Shown: one piece after another, positions 18,220 to 27,245 of the stretch
Layout: every line of letters starts with the position of its first letter
Numbering within the stretch: position 1 is the stretch's first letter
From: CAWCAW01 sp963793645
GTDB taxonomy: Bacteria; Actinomycetota; Acidimicrobiia; Acidimicrobiales; UBA8190
Length of the DNA: 64,000 nt
Assembly (NCBI GenBank): GCA_963793645.1
Contig: CAWCAW010000005.1
Coordinates: forward strand, 107,517-171,516
Direction of reading: 5' to 3'
The notes under the pieces: model-generated
The model's input: only the letters and a program-made list of their open reading frames with translations
Told to the model about the DNA's origin: nothing
Database searches by the model: none
Program-made: the position numbers and the translations under genes

Positions 18220-18764
18220 GGGGTCGTGACCTTCTTCCTCTCGGCCTTGCCGTGGGCCACGCCCTTGGTACCCGCCCGCATGGCAGCACCTTTCCTGCGC
18301 GACGGCGAAGGTGCGGTCCCAAAGTCGAACACCGTCCGCGCCCTCTGCACCTCGTCGTAGGTGAATCCCTTACGCCCGTCGGGGAGATCGCCACCCTCGA
18401 GGACAAAACCTTCGTCGTCGACCGCCGTCAATCGGCCCGTGAAGCGCCGCTCGCCCTCGCCGCCGGCCACGGTTCGGACCGACACCGTCTGGCCCAGCGC
18501 GCCCGCAAAGTGCTGCGGGGTGCGCAGGGGGCGCTCTATGCCCGGGCTCGACACCTCGAGGCTGTAGCGGTGACCCGGGAACGGGTCGTGCTCATCGAGG
18601 ACGGCCGAGAGCACCTTGGTCGCCTCGGCGATGGCATCGAGGTCGATCCCGCCGGGCCGATCCACAACGAGGCGAAGCAGCGTCGTGCGCCGCTCGACAT
18701 CGACCAGCTCGAGCCCGAGGGGCGCGACAGCGGGCGCGAGCAATCCATGCAGGTCCGCATCCAC
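18216..18764 (-). CDS. rimP: Ribosome maturation factor RimP
   Basis: 30S assembly factor, first gene of the rimP-nusA-infB-rbfA-truB operon. GTG 18764 (VDADLHGLLAPAVAPLG) is preferred over a TTG at 18809, because GGAGGTGA lies at the right distance before it and the extra residues are unconserved. The protein is 182 residues with the family motif LEVSSPGIERPLRTPQHF. The C-terminal Sm-like domain is followed by a short basic tail (RKGAAMRAGTKG). Confidence 0.93.
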   Translation of the reverse strand: MDADLHGLLAPAVAPLGLELVDVERRTTLLRLVVDRPGGIDLDAIAEATKVLSAVLDEHDPFPGHRYSLEVSSPGIERPLRTPQHFAGALGQTVSVRTVAGGEGERRFTGRLTAVDDEGFVLEGGDLPDGRKGFTYDEVQRARTVFDFGTAPSPSRRKGAAMRAGTKGVAHGKAERKKVTTP

Positions 18765-18824
18765 CGCTGGCTCACCTCCCTCATCACCTCGCAACCGGGC
18801 CCGTTTCAACCAAAAGAGCTGGTC

Positions 18825-18897
18825 AAAGAAGAAGCGTGGGCTGCCCGCCCACGCTCCGACGTACCACCTCTGTCATCTGAACGGCTCAGCGAGTATA
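18825..18897 (-). promoter_or_regulatory. rimP operon leader: -10 box and terminator-like hairpin
   Basis: Reading the minus strand, a good -10 box TATACT (18897-18892) would start transcription near 18,885; no strong -35 is visible. About 30 bases later comes a perfect 8-bp stem GCGTGGGC/GCCCACGC (18854-18847 and 18841-18834) with a 5-base loop. It is followed at once by TTCTTCTTT (18833-18825), the shape of an intrinsic terminator. It lies about 60 bases before the rimP start, so it would act as an attenuator of the nusA operon. The elements are seen; function is inferred. Confidence 0.5.
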
Positions 18898-18993
18898 CCA
18901 GTCGCCCTTTCGCCCCCTACGGGCGCCCGGAGGCCGTCACCTGGCTGGGTCAGCACCGAGCCGTGGGCGCCAGGCCGTAACATCCAGCCCGAT

Positions 18994-20412
18994 ATGGCCA
19001 AAGAAGGTGTGCTCACCTCGCAGTCCAAGGATTTTCCGCGCTGGTACCAAGACATCGTGGCCAAGGCCGAGCTGGCCGACAACGGCCCGGTCCGGGGCAC
19101 CATGGTCATCCGGCCCTATGGGTACGCCATCTGGGAACGCATGCAGTCCGAGCTCGACGCCCGCATTAAGGCGGCCGGCGTGTCCAACGCCTACTTCCCG
19201 CTCTTCATCCCCGAGAGCTACCTGAAAAAAGAGGCCGAACACGTCGAGGGCTTCAGCCCCGAGCTGGCCGTGGTCACCCACGCCGGCGGTAAGGAGCTCG
19301 ACGAGCCGGTGGTGGTTCGGCCCACCAGTGAGACCATCATCAACTCCTATTTCTCCAAGTGGATCCAGAGCTACCGCGATCTGCCCCTGTTGATCAACCA
19401 GTGGTGCAACGTCGTGCGCTGGGAGATGCGACCCCGGCTCTTCCTGCGTACCACCGAGTTCCTGTGGCAAGAGGGGCACACCGCCCACGTCAGTGAGGCC
19501 GAGGCCCGCGCCTTCGCGTTGCAGGTGCTGGCGGACGTCTATCGCGACTTCATGGTGGAGGTCATGGCCGTGCCCGTGCTGACCGGCCGCAAGACCGACC
19601 ACGAGCGCTTCGCGGGGGCCACGACCACGTGGACCTGCGAGGCCATGATGCGCGACGGCAAGGCATTGCAGATGGGGACGAGCCACGAGCTGGGCCAGAA
19701 CTTCGCCAAAGCCTTCGACATCGACTTCCTCGACGACTCCGGCCTCCAGGTCCATGCCTGGCAGACATCGTGGGGGGTGTCGTCGCGGCTTATGGGCGCA
19801 CTGGTCATGGTGCACGGCGACGACTCGGGTCTGCGCCTGCCCCCTTGCCTGGCGCCGGTCCAAGCCGTGGTGCTGCTGGCTCGCGACGAGGACGGGGCCG
19901 CCGAGAAAGCCGCCCAACTGGCCGCTGAGCTTGTCGAGGCGGGCATACGCACCGAGCTCGACATCCGCACCGACGTCTCTTTCGGTCGTCGGGTGGTGGG
20001 CTGGGAGCTCAAGGGCGTTCCCGTGCGGGTGGAGGTGGGACCAAGAGACCTGGCGGCGGGTTCGGCGGTGCTCGTCCGGCGCGCCTCGGGCACCAAGGAG
20101 TCGGTGGCGCTCAGTGCCGTCGTCAACGCGGCCATCATCGCCCTCGCCGAGGAACAGGCGTCCATGCTGGCCGAGGCCGACGAGTTACGCCGGAGCCGCA
20201 CGGTCGAAGTGGCCAACCTGGACGAGGCCGTCGAAGCCACCCAGAGCGGGTTTGCGCAACTTCCGTGGTCCGCGGTGGGCACCGACGGCGAGCGCACCTT
20301 GCACAAGGCGGGGGTATCGGTGCGCTGCCTGCAGACGCCCGACGGCGGGCTTCCTGCTCCTGATGGAAGTGACGAGGACCAGCTGTTGGCGGTGGTGGCC
20401 AAGGCCTACTGA
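18994..20412 (+). CDS. proS: Prolyl-tRNA synthetase, archaeal/eukaryotic type
   Basis: Charges tRNA-Pro. 472 residues from ATG 18994 (MAKEGVLTSQSKDFPRWYQD). Class II motifs are clear: RPTSETII, then RWEMRPRLFLRTTEFLWQEG, then GLRLPPCLAPVQAVV. There is no inserted editing domain. The C-terminal zinc-like domain is shortened and the chain ends in VVAKAY with the terminal Tyr typical of the archaeal/eukaryotic type. The gene is transcribed divergently from rimP, and its last 7 bases overlap the convergent ispG stop. Confidence 0.95.
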   Translation: MAKEGVLTSQSKDFPRWYQDIVAKAELADNGPVRGTMVIRPYGYAIWERMQSELDARIKAAGVSNAYFPLFIPESYLKKEAEHVEGFSPELAVVTHAGGKELDEPVVVRPTSETIINSYFSKWIQSYRDLPLLINQWCNVVRWEMRPRLFLRTTEFLWQEGHTAHVSEAEARAFALQVLADVYRDFMVEVMAVPVLTGRKTDHERFAGATTTWTCEAMMRDGKALQMGTSHELGQNFAKAFDIDFLDDSGLQVHAWQTSWGVSSRLMGALVMVHGDDSGLRLPPCLAPVQAVVLLARDEDGAAEKAAQLAAELVEAGIRTELDIRTDVSFGRRVVGWELKGVPVRVEVGPRDLAAGSAVLVRRASGTKESVALSAVVNAAIIALAEEQASMLAEADELRRSRTVEVANLDEAVEATQSGFAQLPWSAVGTDGERTLHKAGVSVRCLQTPDGGLPAPDGSDEDQLLAVVAKAY

Positions 20413-21659
20413 CCGTCGCGCGCCCCGTCATCGTCGTGCACGACCTTCTTGATGAGCTCCACCTTGGCGGCACTGTGGTTGGCGTCTTCGCCTCGGGCTT
20501 CGAACAACGCTTGACGATCCGCCTCCGCCTCCGCCTCGGCCCCGCTGTCGGCGGCGGCCAGGCGGGCCTCCACGCCCTCGGCCACGAGCTTCTCGGCTTC
20601 CTCCACCAAGGCGGCCACCATGTCGGCTTCGGGGACGACGCGGACGATCTTTCCCTTGATGAACAAGTGGCCGCGCCGACGCCCGGCGGCGATACCAAGA
20701 TCGGCCTCGCGGGCCTCGCCGGGGCCGTTGACAACGCATCCCATGACGGCGACCTGCAAGGGCAGTTGGCGGTGCTCGAGGGCTTCTTGGACGGCCCGGG
20801 CCACCCCGATGACGTCGATCTCGGCCCGACCACAGCTCGGGCAGGCGATGAGGTCGAGGCCCTTGCGCTCCCGCAGACCCAGGGCTTCGAGGAGCTGGCG
20901 ACCGGCTCGGGCTTCTTCGACCGGGTCGGCGGTCAGCGAATAGCGGATGGTGTCACCGATCCCTTCGGCCAGAAGGGTGGCCATGCCGGCTGTCGCCTTG
21001 ATGAGACCTGCCGGCGGAGGGCCGGCTTCAGTGACACCGAGATGCAGCGGATGGTCGAAGGTCTCCGCACACAACCGGTAGGCCTCGATCATGAGGGGTA
21101 CCGACGACGCTTTGACGGAGATCTTGACGTCGTCAAAACCGACTTCCTCGAAGTAGGCGAGCTCCATACGCGCCGATTCGACCATCGCCTCGGCCGTCGC
21201 CCCCCCGAAGCGCTTGTACAGGTCGGGATGCAACGAGCCGGCGTTCACCCCGATGCGGATGGGTACGCCTCGGTCCTTGGCTTCGGCGGCGACCTGCTTG
21301 ATCTCGGCCGCCTTGCGGAGGTTGCCGGGATTGAGCCGCAGGCCCGCCACGCCGGCCTCCAAGGCGGCCAGCGCCATTTCGTGGTGAAAGTGAATGTCGG
21401 CCACGATGGGCACCGGCGACCGAGAAACGATGTGGGCCAGCCCTTCGGCGGCCGCCTCCTCGTTGCACGTGCAGCGCACGATGTCCGCACCGGCCGCGGC
21501 CAGGGCGTACACCTGGGCCAGGGTGCCTTCCACATCGGCGGTCTTGGTGATGGTCATCGACTGCACCGATATGGGCGCCCCACCGCCGACGGCCACCGAC
21601 CCCACGTGAATCCGTCGGGTGGGGCGGCGTTCGGCGACACGGACGGGCGGACGGCTCAT
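20406..21659 (-). CDS. ispG: 4-hydroxy-3-methylbut-2-en-1-yl diphosphate synthase (flavodoxin)
   Basis: Fe-S enzyme of the MEP isoprenoid pathway. 417 residues: a TIM-barrel N-terminal half (GSVAVGGGAPISVQSM) and a C-terminal Fe-S domain with the cysteines of CPSCGRAEID and GCVVNGPGEA. The C-terminus carries about 40 extra charged residues after the conserved end. It lies immediately downstream of rseP (7 bp apart) in the dxr-rseP-ispG order, so two MEP enzymes are in one transcript. Confidence 0.96.
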   Translation of the reverse strand: MSRPPVRVAERRPTRRIHVGSVAVGGGAPISVQSMTITKTADVEGTLAQVYALAAAGADIVRCTCNEEAAAEGLAHIVSRSPVPIVADIHFHHEMALAALEAGVAGLRLNPGNLRKAAEIKQVAAEAKDRGVPIRIGVNAGSLHPDLYKRFGGATAEAMVESARMELAYFEEVGFDDVKISVKASSVPLMIEAYRLCAETFDHPLHLGVTEAGPPPAGLIKATAGMATLLAEGIGDTIRYSLTADPVEEARAGRQLLEALGLRERKGLDLIACPSCGRAEIDVIGVARAVQEALEHRQLPLQVAVMGCVVNGPGEAREADLGIAAGRRRGHLFIKGKIVRVVPEADMVAALVEEAEKLVAEGVEARLAAADSGAEAEAEADRQALFEARGEDANHSAAKVELIKKVVHDDDGARDGQ

Positions 21660-21666
21660 GGAGACC

Positions 21667-22944
21667 TCAGTGGAAGCGCACCACGACAGGATGCGTGATG
21701 TCCAGATAGAGCGCGCCGATCACGATGAAACCTAGAAAAAGCACGAACGCGTACACGACGGGCATGAGCTTGGTCACATCGGCGTGGTATTTCCGGCCCC
21801 GGCGGCTACGGATGCGCTCGTAGACGGCGATGGCGACGTGCCCGCCGTCGAGGGGCAACATGGGCAACATGTTGAGCATCCCCAGAGAGATGTTGAGGGC
21901 GATGAGCACCTCGATGAGGGGAACGATCCCGGCCTGGGTGGCATCGTCGGCGGTACGAACAGCGCCGTAGATCGACTGGATCCGATCACCGCTCGTGGCG
22001 GCGCGGTCAGCGGCTTTGGTATTGGTCAACTCATGGACGTAGGCGGTGAGCCCGCTCGGGGAGAACAGACGTCCGAGCGCCTGTCCCGTCACCACCACGG
22101 CGTGACCGAAGCCCGACCCGGCCAAACTCAGCGCGGACACGACCCCCACCGCTTGGTTGACGCTGCTGAGCTCGACACCGATCCGACCCACCGACGAGGA
22201 CGTCGAACCCGCTGATGTCACGTTCTGCGGGGTGACCGAGACGGTGCGGGGCCGGCCGTCGCGTTGCACGTCGACGGTGACGCGGTGCCCGGCGCTGCGG
22301 GTGATGACGTCGATCAACTGGTCCGTGGACTTCACGGTCTTGCCGTTGACGGCGTCGACGATGTCGCCGATACGCAGGCCTCCATCGCGAGCGGGGTCGA
22401 TGCCGTGGGCCAAGGGGGCGAAAGCGGTGATCTTGCCTCCATTGGATGCCGTGGTACCCACGCTGAAGAAAAGGGCCCAGATGAGGATGAAGGCGATGAT
22501 GGCGTGCATGGCCGACCCCGCCACCGCCACCAGAAGCCGATTGTGAAACGGCTGCTCCCGATAGGTGCGCGCCTCGTCGGCGGGATCAACCTCCTCGGTG
22601 TTGGTCATGCCGATGATCTTCACGTAGCCGCCGGCGGGTATGGCCTTGATCCCGTACTCGGTCTCTCCTCGTCGCACCGACCACAACCGGGGCCCGAAGC
22701 CGAGGAAGTACTCGGTTACCTTCATGTGGCTCCACTTGGCGGTGACGAAGTGCCCGAGCTCGTGCAACATGATCATGATGATGATGGCGACGATGACGAT
22801 GAGAAGGTCCGTCGTGTGCGTGGCCATGGCGGCCAGCACCACGGCCAAAACGCCGACCGCCAGTTGCACGAGGGATCGGCGCGGCGACGGTGCGGGGGAC
22901 GCCGTGATGGCGTCCATCGGTAACGGGTCTTCGGTCTCGATCAT
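21667..22944 (-). CDS. rseP: Site-2 intramembrane metalloprotease (RseP/Rip1 family)
   Basis: Membrane zinc protease that cleaves anti-sigma factors and other transmembrane substrates. 425 residues from ATG 22944, whose A overlaps the dxr stop (ATGA). The active site is HELGHF in the first conserved transmembrane helix, with the second half-site NMLPMLPLDGGH near the C-terminus. One PDZ domain lies between them (GGLRIGDIVDAVNGKTV). Four hydrophobic segments are visible. No PDZ duplication is present, matching actinobacterial Rip1. Confidence 0.94.
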   Translation of the reverse strand: MIETEDPLPMDAITASPAPSPRRSLVQLAVGVLAVVLAAMATHTTDLLIVIVAIIIMIMLHELGHFVTAKWSHMKVTEYFLGFGPRLWSVRRGETEYGIKAIPAGGYVKIIGMTNTEEVDPADEARTYREQPFHNRLLVAVAGSAMHAIIAFILIWALFFSVGTTASNGGKITAFAPLAHGIDPARDGGLRIGDIVDAVNGKTVKSTDQLIDVITRSAGHRVTVDVQRDGRPRTVSVTPQNVTSAGSTSSSVGRIGVELSSVNQAVGVVSALSLAGSGFGHAVVVTGQALGRLFSPSGLTAYVHELTNTKAADRAATSGDRIQSIYGAVRTADDATQAGIVPLIEVLIALNISLGMLNMLPMLPLDGGHVAIAVYERIRSRRGRKYHADVTKLMPVVYAFVLFLGFIVIGALYLDITHPVVVRFH

Positions 22945-24101
22945 GACGCACCTTCGTGGGCGCCCATGCACAGCTCGGCGCGCTGGCGCGCTTGTCGGTC
23001 GACCTCGATGACATCCTCGGGCACCGTCACCGGCACCTGCTCACACCCCGCCAACGTCTCCTCCACCACCTCGGCAATCGCGCTCCACGCGATGCGCCCA
23101 GAGAGAAATCCTGCCACTGCCACCTCGTTGGCGGCATTCAGCCATGCCGGCGCCACGCCTCCGGCCCGGCCCGCCTCCACGGCCAAGGCAAGGCACCGGA
23201 ACACTTCGGGGTCAGGAGGTTCGAAATCCAGCTGGGCGAGCTGCGCCCAGTCGATGGCGCCAAAGGAGTGCGCCAGGCGCGTCGGGTAGCTCAGGGCGTA
23301 GCCGATGGCGAGGCGCATGTCGGGCAGCGAGAGCTGGGCCACGGTGGCCCCGTCGGTGAACTCCACCATGGAGTGCACCACCGACTGAGGATGGATGACC
23401 ACCTCGATGTGGTCGTAATCGATGCCGAACAGCTCGTGTGCCTCGATGACCTCGAGTCCTTTGTTCATGAGCGTGGAGGAGTCCACCGTGATCTTCGGTC
23501 CCATCTGCCACGTCGGATGAGCCAGGGCGTCGTCCACCCCCACCGAGCGCAGCTGGTCACGGGTCCAACCGCGAAACGGTCCTCCCGAGGCGGTGACCAC
23601 CAACCGGGCCACCTCGTGGGGTCCCAGGCCGGCACGCAAGCACTGGTGCAGCGCACAGTGCTCGGAATCCACCGGGATGATCTCGGCACCCTCGGTGGCT
23701 CGGGCCATGCGCACCACCGGAGCGCCTGCGATCAGTGACTCCTTGTTGGCCAGAGCCAGCCGACGTCCTGACTCCAAAGCCGCCAAGGTCACAGGCAGGC
23801 CGGCGAAACCCACCACCGCGTTGACCACCACGTCGCCACGACGCGCCAGCTCGGCCAATCCCTCGGGGCCGCACAGAACCTCGGTCCCCTTCGGCACCGA
23901 CGCCTCGAGCTCGGCCACACATGACGGGTCGCCGATGGCGACGACGTCGGGACGAAGCTCCCACGCCTGCACGGCCAGCGCTTTGGCCGACCGCCATGCC
24001 CCCAGGGCCACCACGTCGAATCGATCTGGCTCGGCCCGGATGACCTCGACGGCTTGGGTGCCAATCGAGCCCGTGGACCCCACCAATGCGACCTTGGTCA
24101 C
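22941..24101 (-). CDS. dxr: 1-deoxy-D-xylulose 5-phosphate reductoisomerase
   Basis: First committed enzyme of the MEP pathway. 386 residues from GTG 24101, which is preceded by GGGGGAA and starts the canonical VTKVALVGSTGSIGTQ NADPH-binding strand. Active-site segments are DSEHCALHQCL and STLMNKGLEVIEAHELF (metal and substrate ligands). The frame is open upstream into the end of cdsA, but those residues are unrelated. It is coupled to rseP by a 4-bp overlap. Confidence 0.96.
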   Translation of the reverse strand: MTKVALVGSTGSIGTQAVEVIRAEPDRFDVVALGAWRSAKALAVQAWELRPDVVAIGDPSCVAELEASVPKGTEVLCGPEGLAELARRGDVVVNAVVGFAGLPVTLAALESGRRLALANKESLIAGAPVVRMARATEGAEIIPVDSEHCALHQCLRAGLGPHEVARLVVTASGGPFRGWTRDQLRSVGVDDALAHPTWQMGPKITVDSSTLMNKGLEVIEAHELFGIDYDHIEVVIHPQSVVHSMVEFTDGATVAQLSLPDMRLAIGYALSYPTRLAHSFGAIDWAQLAQLDFEPPDPEVFRCLALAVEAGRAGGVAPAWLNAANEVAVAGFLSGRIAWSAIAEVVEETLAGCEQVPVTVPEDVIEVDRQARQRAELCMGAHEGAS

Positions 24102-24126
24102 CGCCGTGTTCCCCCGAGGACGTTGC

Positions 24127-25899
24127 TCACCCGAGATGCAGCACCCGGACGAGGTAGTACGTGGCAGGCAACACGAACAACATGGCGTCGAAGCGGTCGA
24201 GGACTCCCCCATGGCCGGGCAACAACGACCCCATGTCCTTCAGGCGCAGCTCCCGCTTCACGAGCGACTCACACAGATCGCCGAGCGGCGCCAGTACGGC
24301 CGCCACCACGCCGAGAATGGCGGCCTTACCCGGCGTCCATGGGTGCACCTGGCCGGTGATGGCAACCGACAGGACCACGGCCACCACGGCACCGCCGGCG
24401 AACCCCTCCCAGGTCTTGTTGGGCGACACGTCGGGCGCCAGTCGATGGCGTCCCAACCAGCGGCCGATGACGAGCGCACCGACGTCCTCGCCCACCACGG
24501 CCACGCCGGCCCCGAGAAGAAAGGCCACCCCATGGCGGTGTGGGTACTGGCTGGGGGCGAGCATCAAGGCGGCGAACGCTCCGAGGAGCCCGATCCAGGC
24601 AAAGCCGAAGACCGTGATCGACATCCCGTCGATGGCCGACCCCTGCTCCGCACCCACCAGGTACCAGACCAAAGAGGCCATCACCATCAAGCCCAGCACC
24701 AAGGGGATACCGGTGACGCCTTTGGTGTAGGCCACCACCATCACAGCCACGGTGGCCACCAGACCCAGCAAGGTGGCCGGCCGATGGCCTGCCCGGCGCA
24801 CCGCCGCGTAGTACTCGGCGGCCGCCAGCGTCACGATGACGGTGGACAGCACCATGCTCGTCAGCGCCCCGGCTTTGAGGCAGGCCAGCGCCACGATGGC
24901 CACGCCCAAGCCGGTGGACACGGCGATGCGCAGATTCCTTCCGCCCCCCGTGCTGGAGGCCGCACCGCCCGGCCCGGGCGTCACCGCCGGCCCCGGTCGT
25001 CGCCGGCCGGCACCACGCCCCGACACTCGGGGTCCCGGCGGCGGCACAGGAGCCGATTCGCTGCGCCGTAGCGGCGACGAGCTGATGGCCGTAACGGCCT
25101 CTTTGACAGGTGTGTCTCTCGTCTCGGGCATCACCGTTGTTCTCGACGCCACGTCCGACACCACCGGTACCTGCCCGGCGGGCCGATCGTCGTCGTCCCG
25201 GCCGTCGGCGGCGTCGTCCTCCCACCACGAGCTCGTGGTGGCTTCCTCGTCGGTCGACGGGACCCCCGCATTGGCCAAACTGCCGAACTCCCAGGGCCGG
25301 CGTTGTTCGACGGGGGTGTCCTCGAGCGCCCCCATCCTGGTCTGATCGTCAGCCAGCAGCGAGGGCTCGAAGGTGCTGTCCTCCCACTCGCGGTCGCTGG
25401 TCCTCCACGAGGGCCCCGGGTCGCCGAGCTGAGTCCAGGACTCCTCCTCCCCGTCTTGGTCGCTGCGGCGGTCGAGGATGGCCGGCACCTGGCCGGTGGG
25501 GGGGTCGGTCCAATGGGGCAGCTGGGGGGAGGTGGCGAGCACCTCGGGCTCATCGTCATCGGGTTCGGAATCGATCAGGGCGCCCCGTGAGATCGGGGCA
25601 TCGCTGAACTCTTCGTCGAGTTCTTCCACCCACAACGTCTCCTCGGCCGACGAGAGGGCACTCGAGCCGATCACCGTGGGCTCGGATGTGGTGTCGAGCA
25701 TCTCGTCGAAACCGTGGAAGCGCTCCTCGACCACGCTGGGCCGAAAAGGGACCTCGCCGCTCGTCATCGACCCGGCCGGCTGCGCCCCGATGATGCGGAC
25801 GCGCTCGGTGGGAGGATCGCCGAGCGCCTCGGGATCTCGCTGATTGCCGTACTCGTCGTCCTCGTCCACGTCCCCTCCGTCAGGTCCCCGCCGAGTCAC
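24127..25899 (-). CDS. cdsA: Phosphatidate cytidylyltransferase with a long N-terminal extension
   Basis: Makes CDP-diacylglycerol at the membrane. The C-terminal about 272 residues are a standard multi-helix CdsA, ending with its signature SLVKRELRLKDMGSLLPG then HGGVLDRFD. Before this are about 318 residues of acidic, Ser/Thr/Pro-rich sequence with no recognisable domain, which doubles the usual length. The extension uses the same codon style and is uninterrupted. GTG 25899 lies just 3 bases after the frr stop, so no separate gene for this segment is evident. Confidence 0.93.
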   Translation of the reverse strand: MTRRGPDGGDVDEDDEYGNQRDPEALGDPPTERVRIIGAQPAGSMTSGEVPFRPSVVEERFHGFDEMLDTTSEPTVIGSSALSSAEETLWVEELDEEFSDAPISRGALIDSEPDDDEPEVLATSPQLPHWTDPPTGQVPAILDRRSDQDGEEESWTQLGDPGPSWRTSDREWEDSTFEPSLLADDQTRMGALEDTPVEQRRPWEFGSLANAGVPSTDEEATTSSWWEDDAADGRDDDDRPAGQVPVVSDVASRTTVMPETRDTPVKEAVTAISSSPLRRSESAPVPPPGPRVSGRGAGRRRPGPAVTPGPGGAASSTGGGRNLRIAVSTGLGVAIVALACLKAGALTSMVLSTVIVTLAAAEYYAAVRRAGHRPATLLGLVATVAVMVVAYTKGVTGIPLVLGLMVMASLVWYLVGAEQGSAIDGMSITVFGFAWIGLLGAFAALMLAPSQYPHRHGVAFLLGAGVAVVGEDVGALVIGRWLGRHRLAPDVSPNKTWEGFAGGAVVAVVLSVAITGQVHPWTPGKAAILGVVAAVLAPLGDLCESLVKRELRLKDMGSLLPGHGGVLDRFDAMLFVLPATYYLVRVLHLG

Positions 25900-25902
25900 G
25901 GC

Positions 25903-26475
25903 TCATATTGCGAGCAGTTCCTGCTCTTTATGGGCCAGATGCTTGTCGACAGCCGCCACCATGTCGTGGGTGAGCTTCTCGAGCTCGCGTTCGGCGCGCT
26001 CGAGGTCATCAGAAGAAAGGTCGCCGTCGTGCTCCAAGGTCTCGAGCTCGTGGCGCGCCGCCCGGCGCAAGTTCCTGATGGCGATTCGCCCCTCTTCTGC
26101 TTTGTGGCGGACGACCTTCACCAACTCCTTGCGCCGCTCCTCGGTGAGCGGCGGGAAGTTCAGCCGGATCACATTGCCGTCATTGGAAGGCGTGATGCCC
26201 AAGTCCGACGACTGCAGCGCCTTTTCGATCGACCCCAATGTCGATTTGTCATAGGGCGAGATGACCAGCAGACGGGCTTCGGGAACGCTCAGACCAGCCA
26301 CGGTGCGCAGTTCCACTTCGGCCCCGTAGATGTCCACCCTCATGTGCTCGACGATGCCGGCGGTGGCTCGGCCCGTCCGCACGCCGCCGAAGTCGGCCTG
26401 GGTATGGGCCACGGCCCTCTCCATGCGGTCATGGGCATCCGCCAGCACTACCGCACCGAGCTCCTCGTCGGTCAC
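25903..26475 (-). CDS. frr: Ribosome recycling factor
   Basis: Splits post-termination ribosomes together with EF-G. 190 residues, all-helical plus small beta domain, with the conserved GRATAGIVEHMRVDIYGAEV and FPPLTEERRKELVKVV segments. Its start overlaps the pyrH stop by 4 bp, and cdsA begins 3 bases after its stop. The frr-pyrH pairing is universal in bacteria. Confidence 0.97.
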   Translation of the reverse strand: MTDEELGAVVLADAHDRMERAVAHTQADFGGVRTGRATAGIVEHMRVDIYGAEVELRTVAGLSVPEARLLVISPYDKSTLGSIEKALQSSDLGITPSNDGNVIRLNFPPLTEERRKELVKVVRHKAEEGRIAIRNLRRAARHELETLEHDGDLSSDDLERAERELEKLTHDMVAAVDKHLAHKEQELLAI

Positions 26476-27188
26476 TTGATCAGCGTACCGATCTCCTCGC
26501 CGGCAAGGGCGCGACGGAGGTTGCCGGGTCCCATCAGGTCGAAGACCAGCACGGGTAGGCCATTGTCCTTGCAGAAGGTAATCGCTGTCATGTCCATGAC
26601 CCGAAGATCCTGGTTGACCACGTCCATGAACCCGAGGGACTCGTAGCGCCGAGCCCCGGCGTCGAGCTTGGGATCGGCGCTGTACACGCCGTCAACGCCC
26701 GAATGGGTGCCTTTGAGCAGCAGCTCGGCCTCGATCTCCGCGGCGCGAAGGGCAGCCGAGGTGTCGGTGGTGAAATACGGATTACCCATGCCGGCCGCGA
26801 AGATGACGACGCGGCCCTTCTCCAGGTGCCGCACGGCCCGGCGCCGGATATAGGGCTCGGCCACCTGAGCCATGTGCACGGCGGACAGGACCCGGGTGGG
26901 CCGCCCGTGACGCTCGACGGCATCCTGCAATGCCAAGGCGTTGATCACGGTGCCCAGCATGCCCATCGTGTCCGAAGTGGTGCGGTCGATTCCTTGACCG
27001 GCTCCGGTGGAACCCCGCCAGATGTTGCCGCCGCCCACCATGATGGCGAGCTCCAGCTTGAGGTCTTCAACAGCGGCGGCGATCTCCAGAGCGAGGCGCT
27101 CCACCACACCGGCGTCGATGGTCTCGTCAGAGGCCGAGGACGCCAGAGCCTCCCCCGACATCTTGAGGACCAGGCGGCGTCGTTGCAC
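26472..27188 (-). CDS. pyrH: Uridylate kinase
   Basis: Phosphorylates UMP to UDP; hexameric amino-acid-kinase fold. GTG 27188 (VQRRRLVLKMSGEAL) is preferred because GGGGGAGA stands just before it. A frame-open start 12 codons upstream (27224) cannot be excluded. The protein is 238 residues with GGGNIWRG, the UMP-binding region (DTMGMLGTVINALALQD) and TDTSAALRAAEI. It lies 57 bp after tsf in the rpsB-tsf-pyrH-frr order. Confidence 0.95.
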   Translation of the reverse strand: MQRRRLVLKMSGEALASSASDETIDAGVVERLALEIAAAVEDLKLELAIMVGGGNIWRGSTGAGQGIDRTTSDTMGMLGTVINALALQDAVERHGRPTRVLSAVHMAQVAEPYIRRRAVRHLEKGRVVIFAAGMGNPYFTTDTSAALRAAEIEAELLLKGTHSGVDGVYSADPKLDAGARRYESLGFMDVVNQDLRVMDMTAITFCKDNGLPVLVFDLMGPGNLRRALAGEEIGTLIK

Positions 27189-27245
27189 CGTGTTCTCCCC
27201 CGTCGCGCTCGGTTGTACTACCACCAGCCGTCGTCTCGGAGGCGC

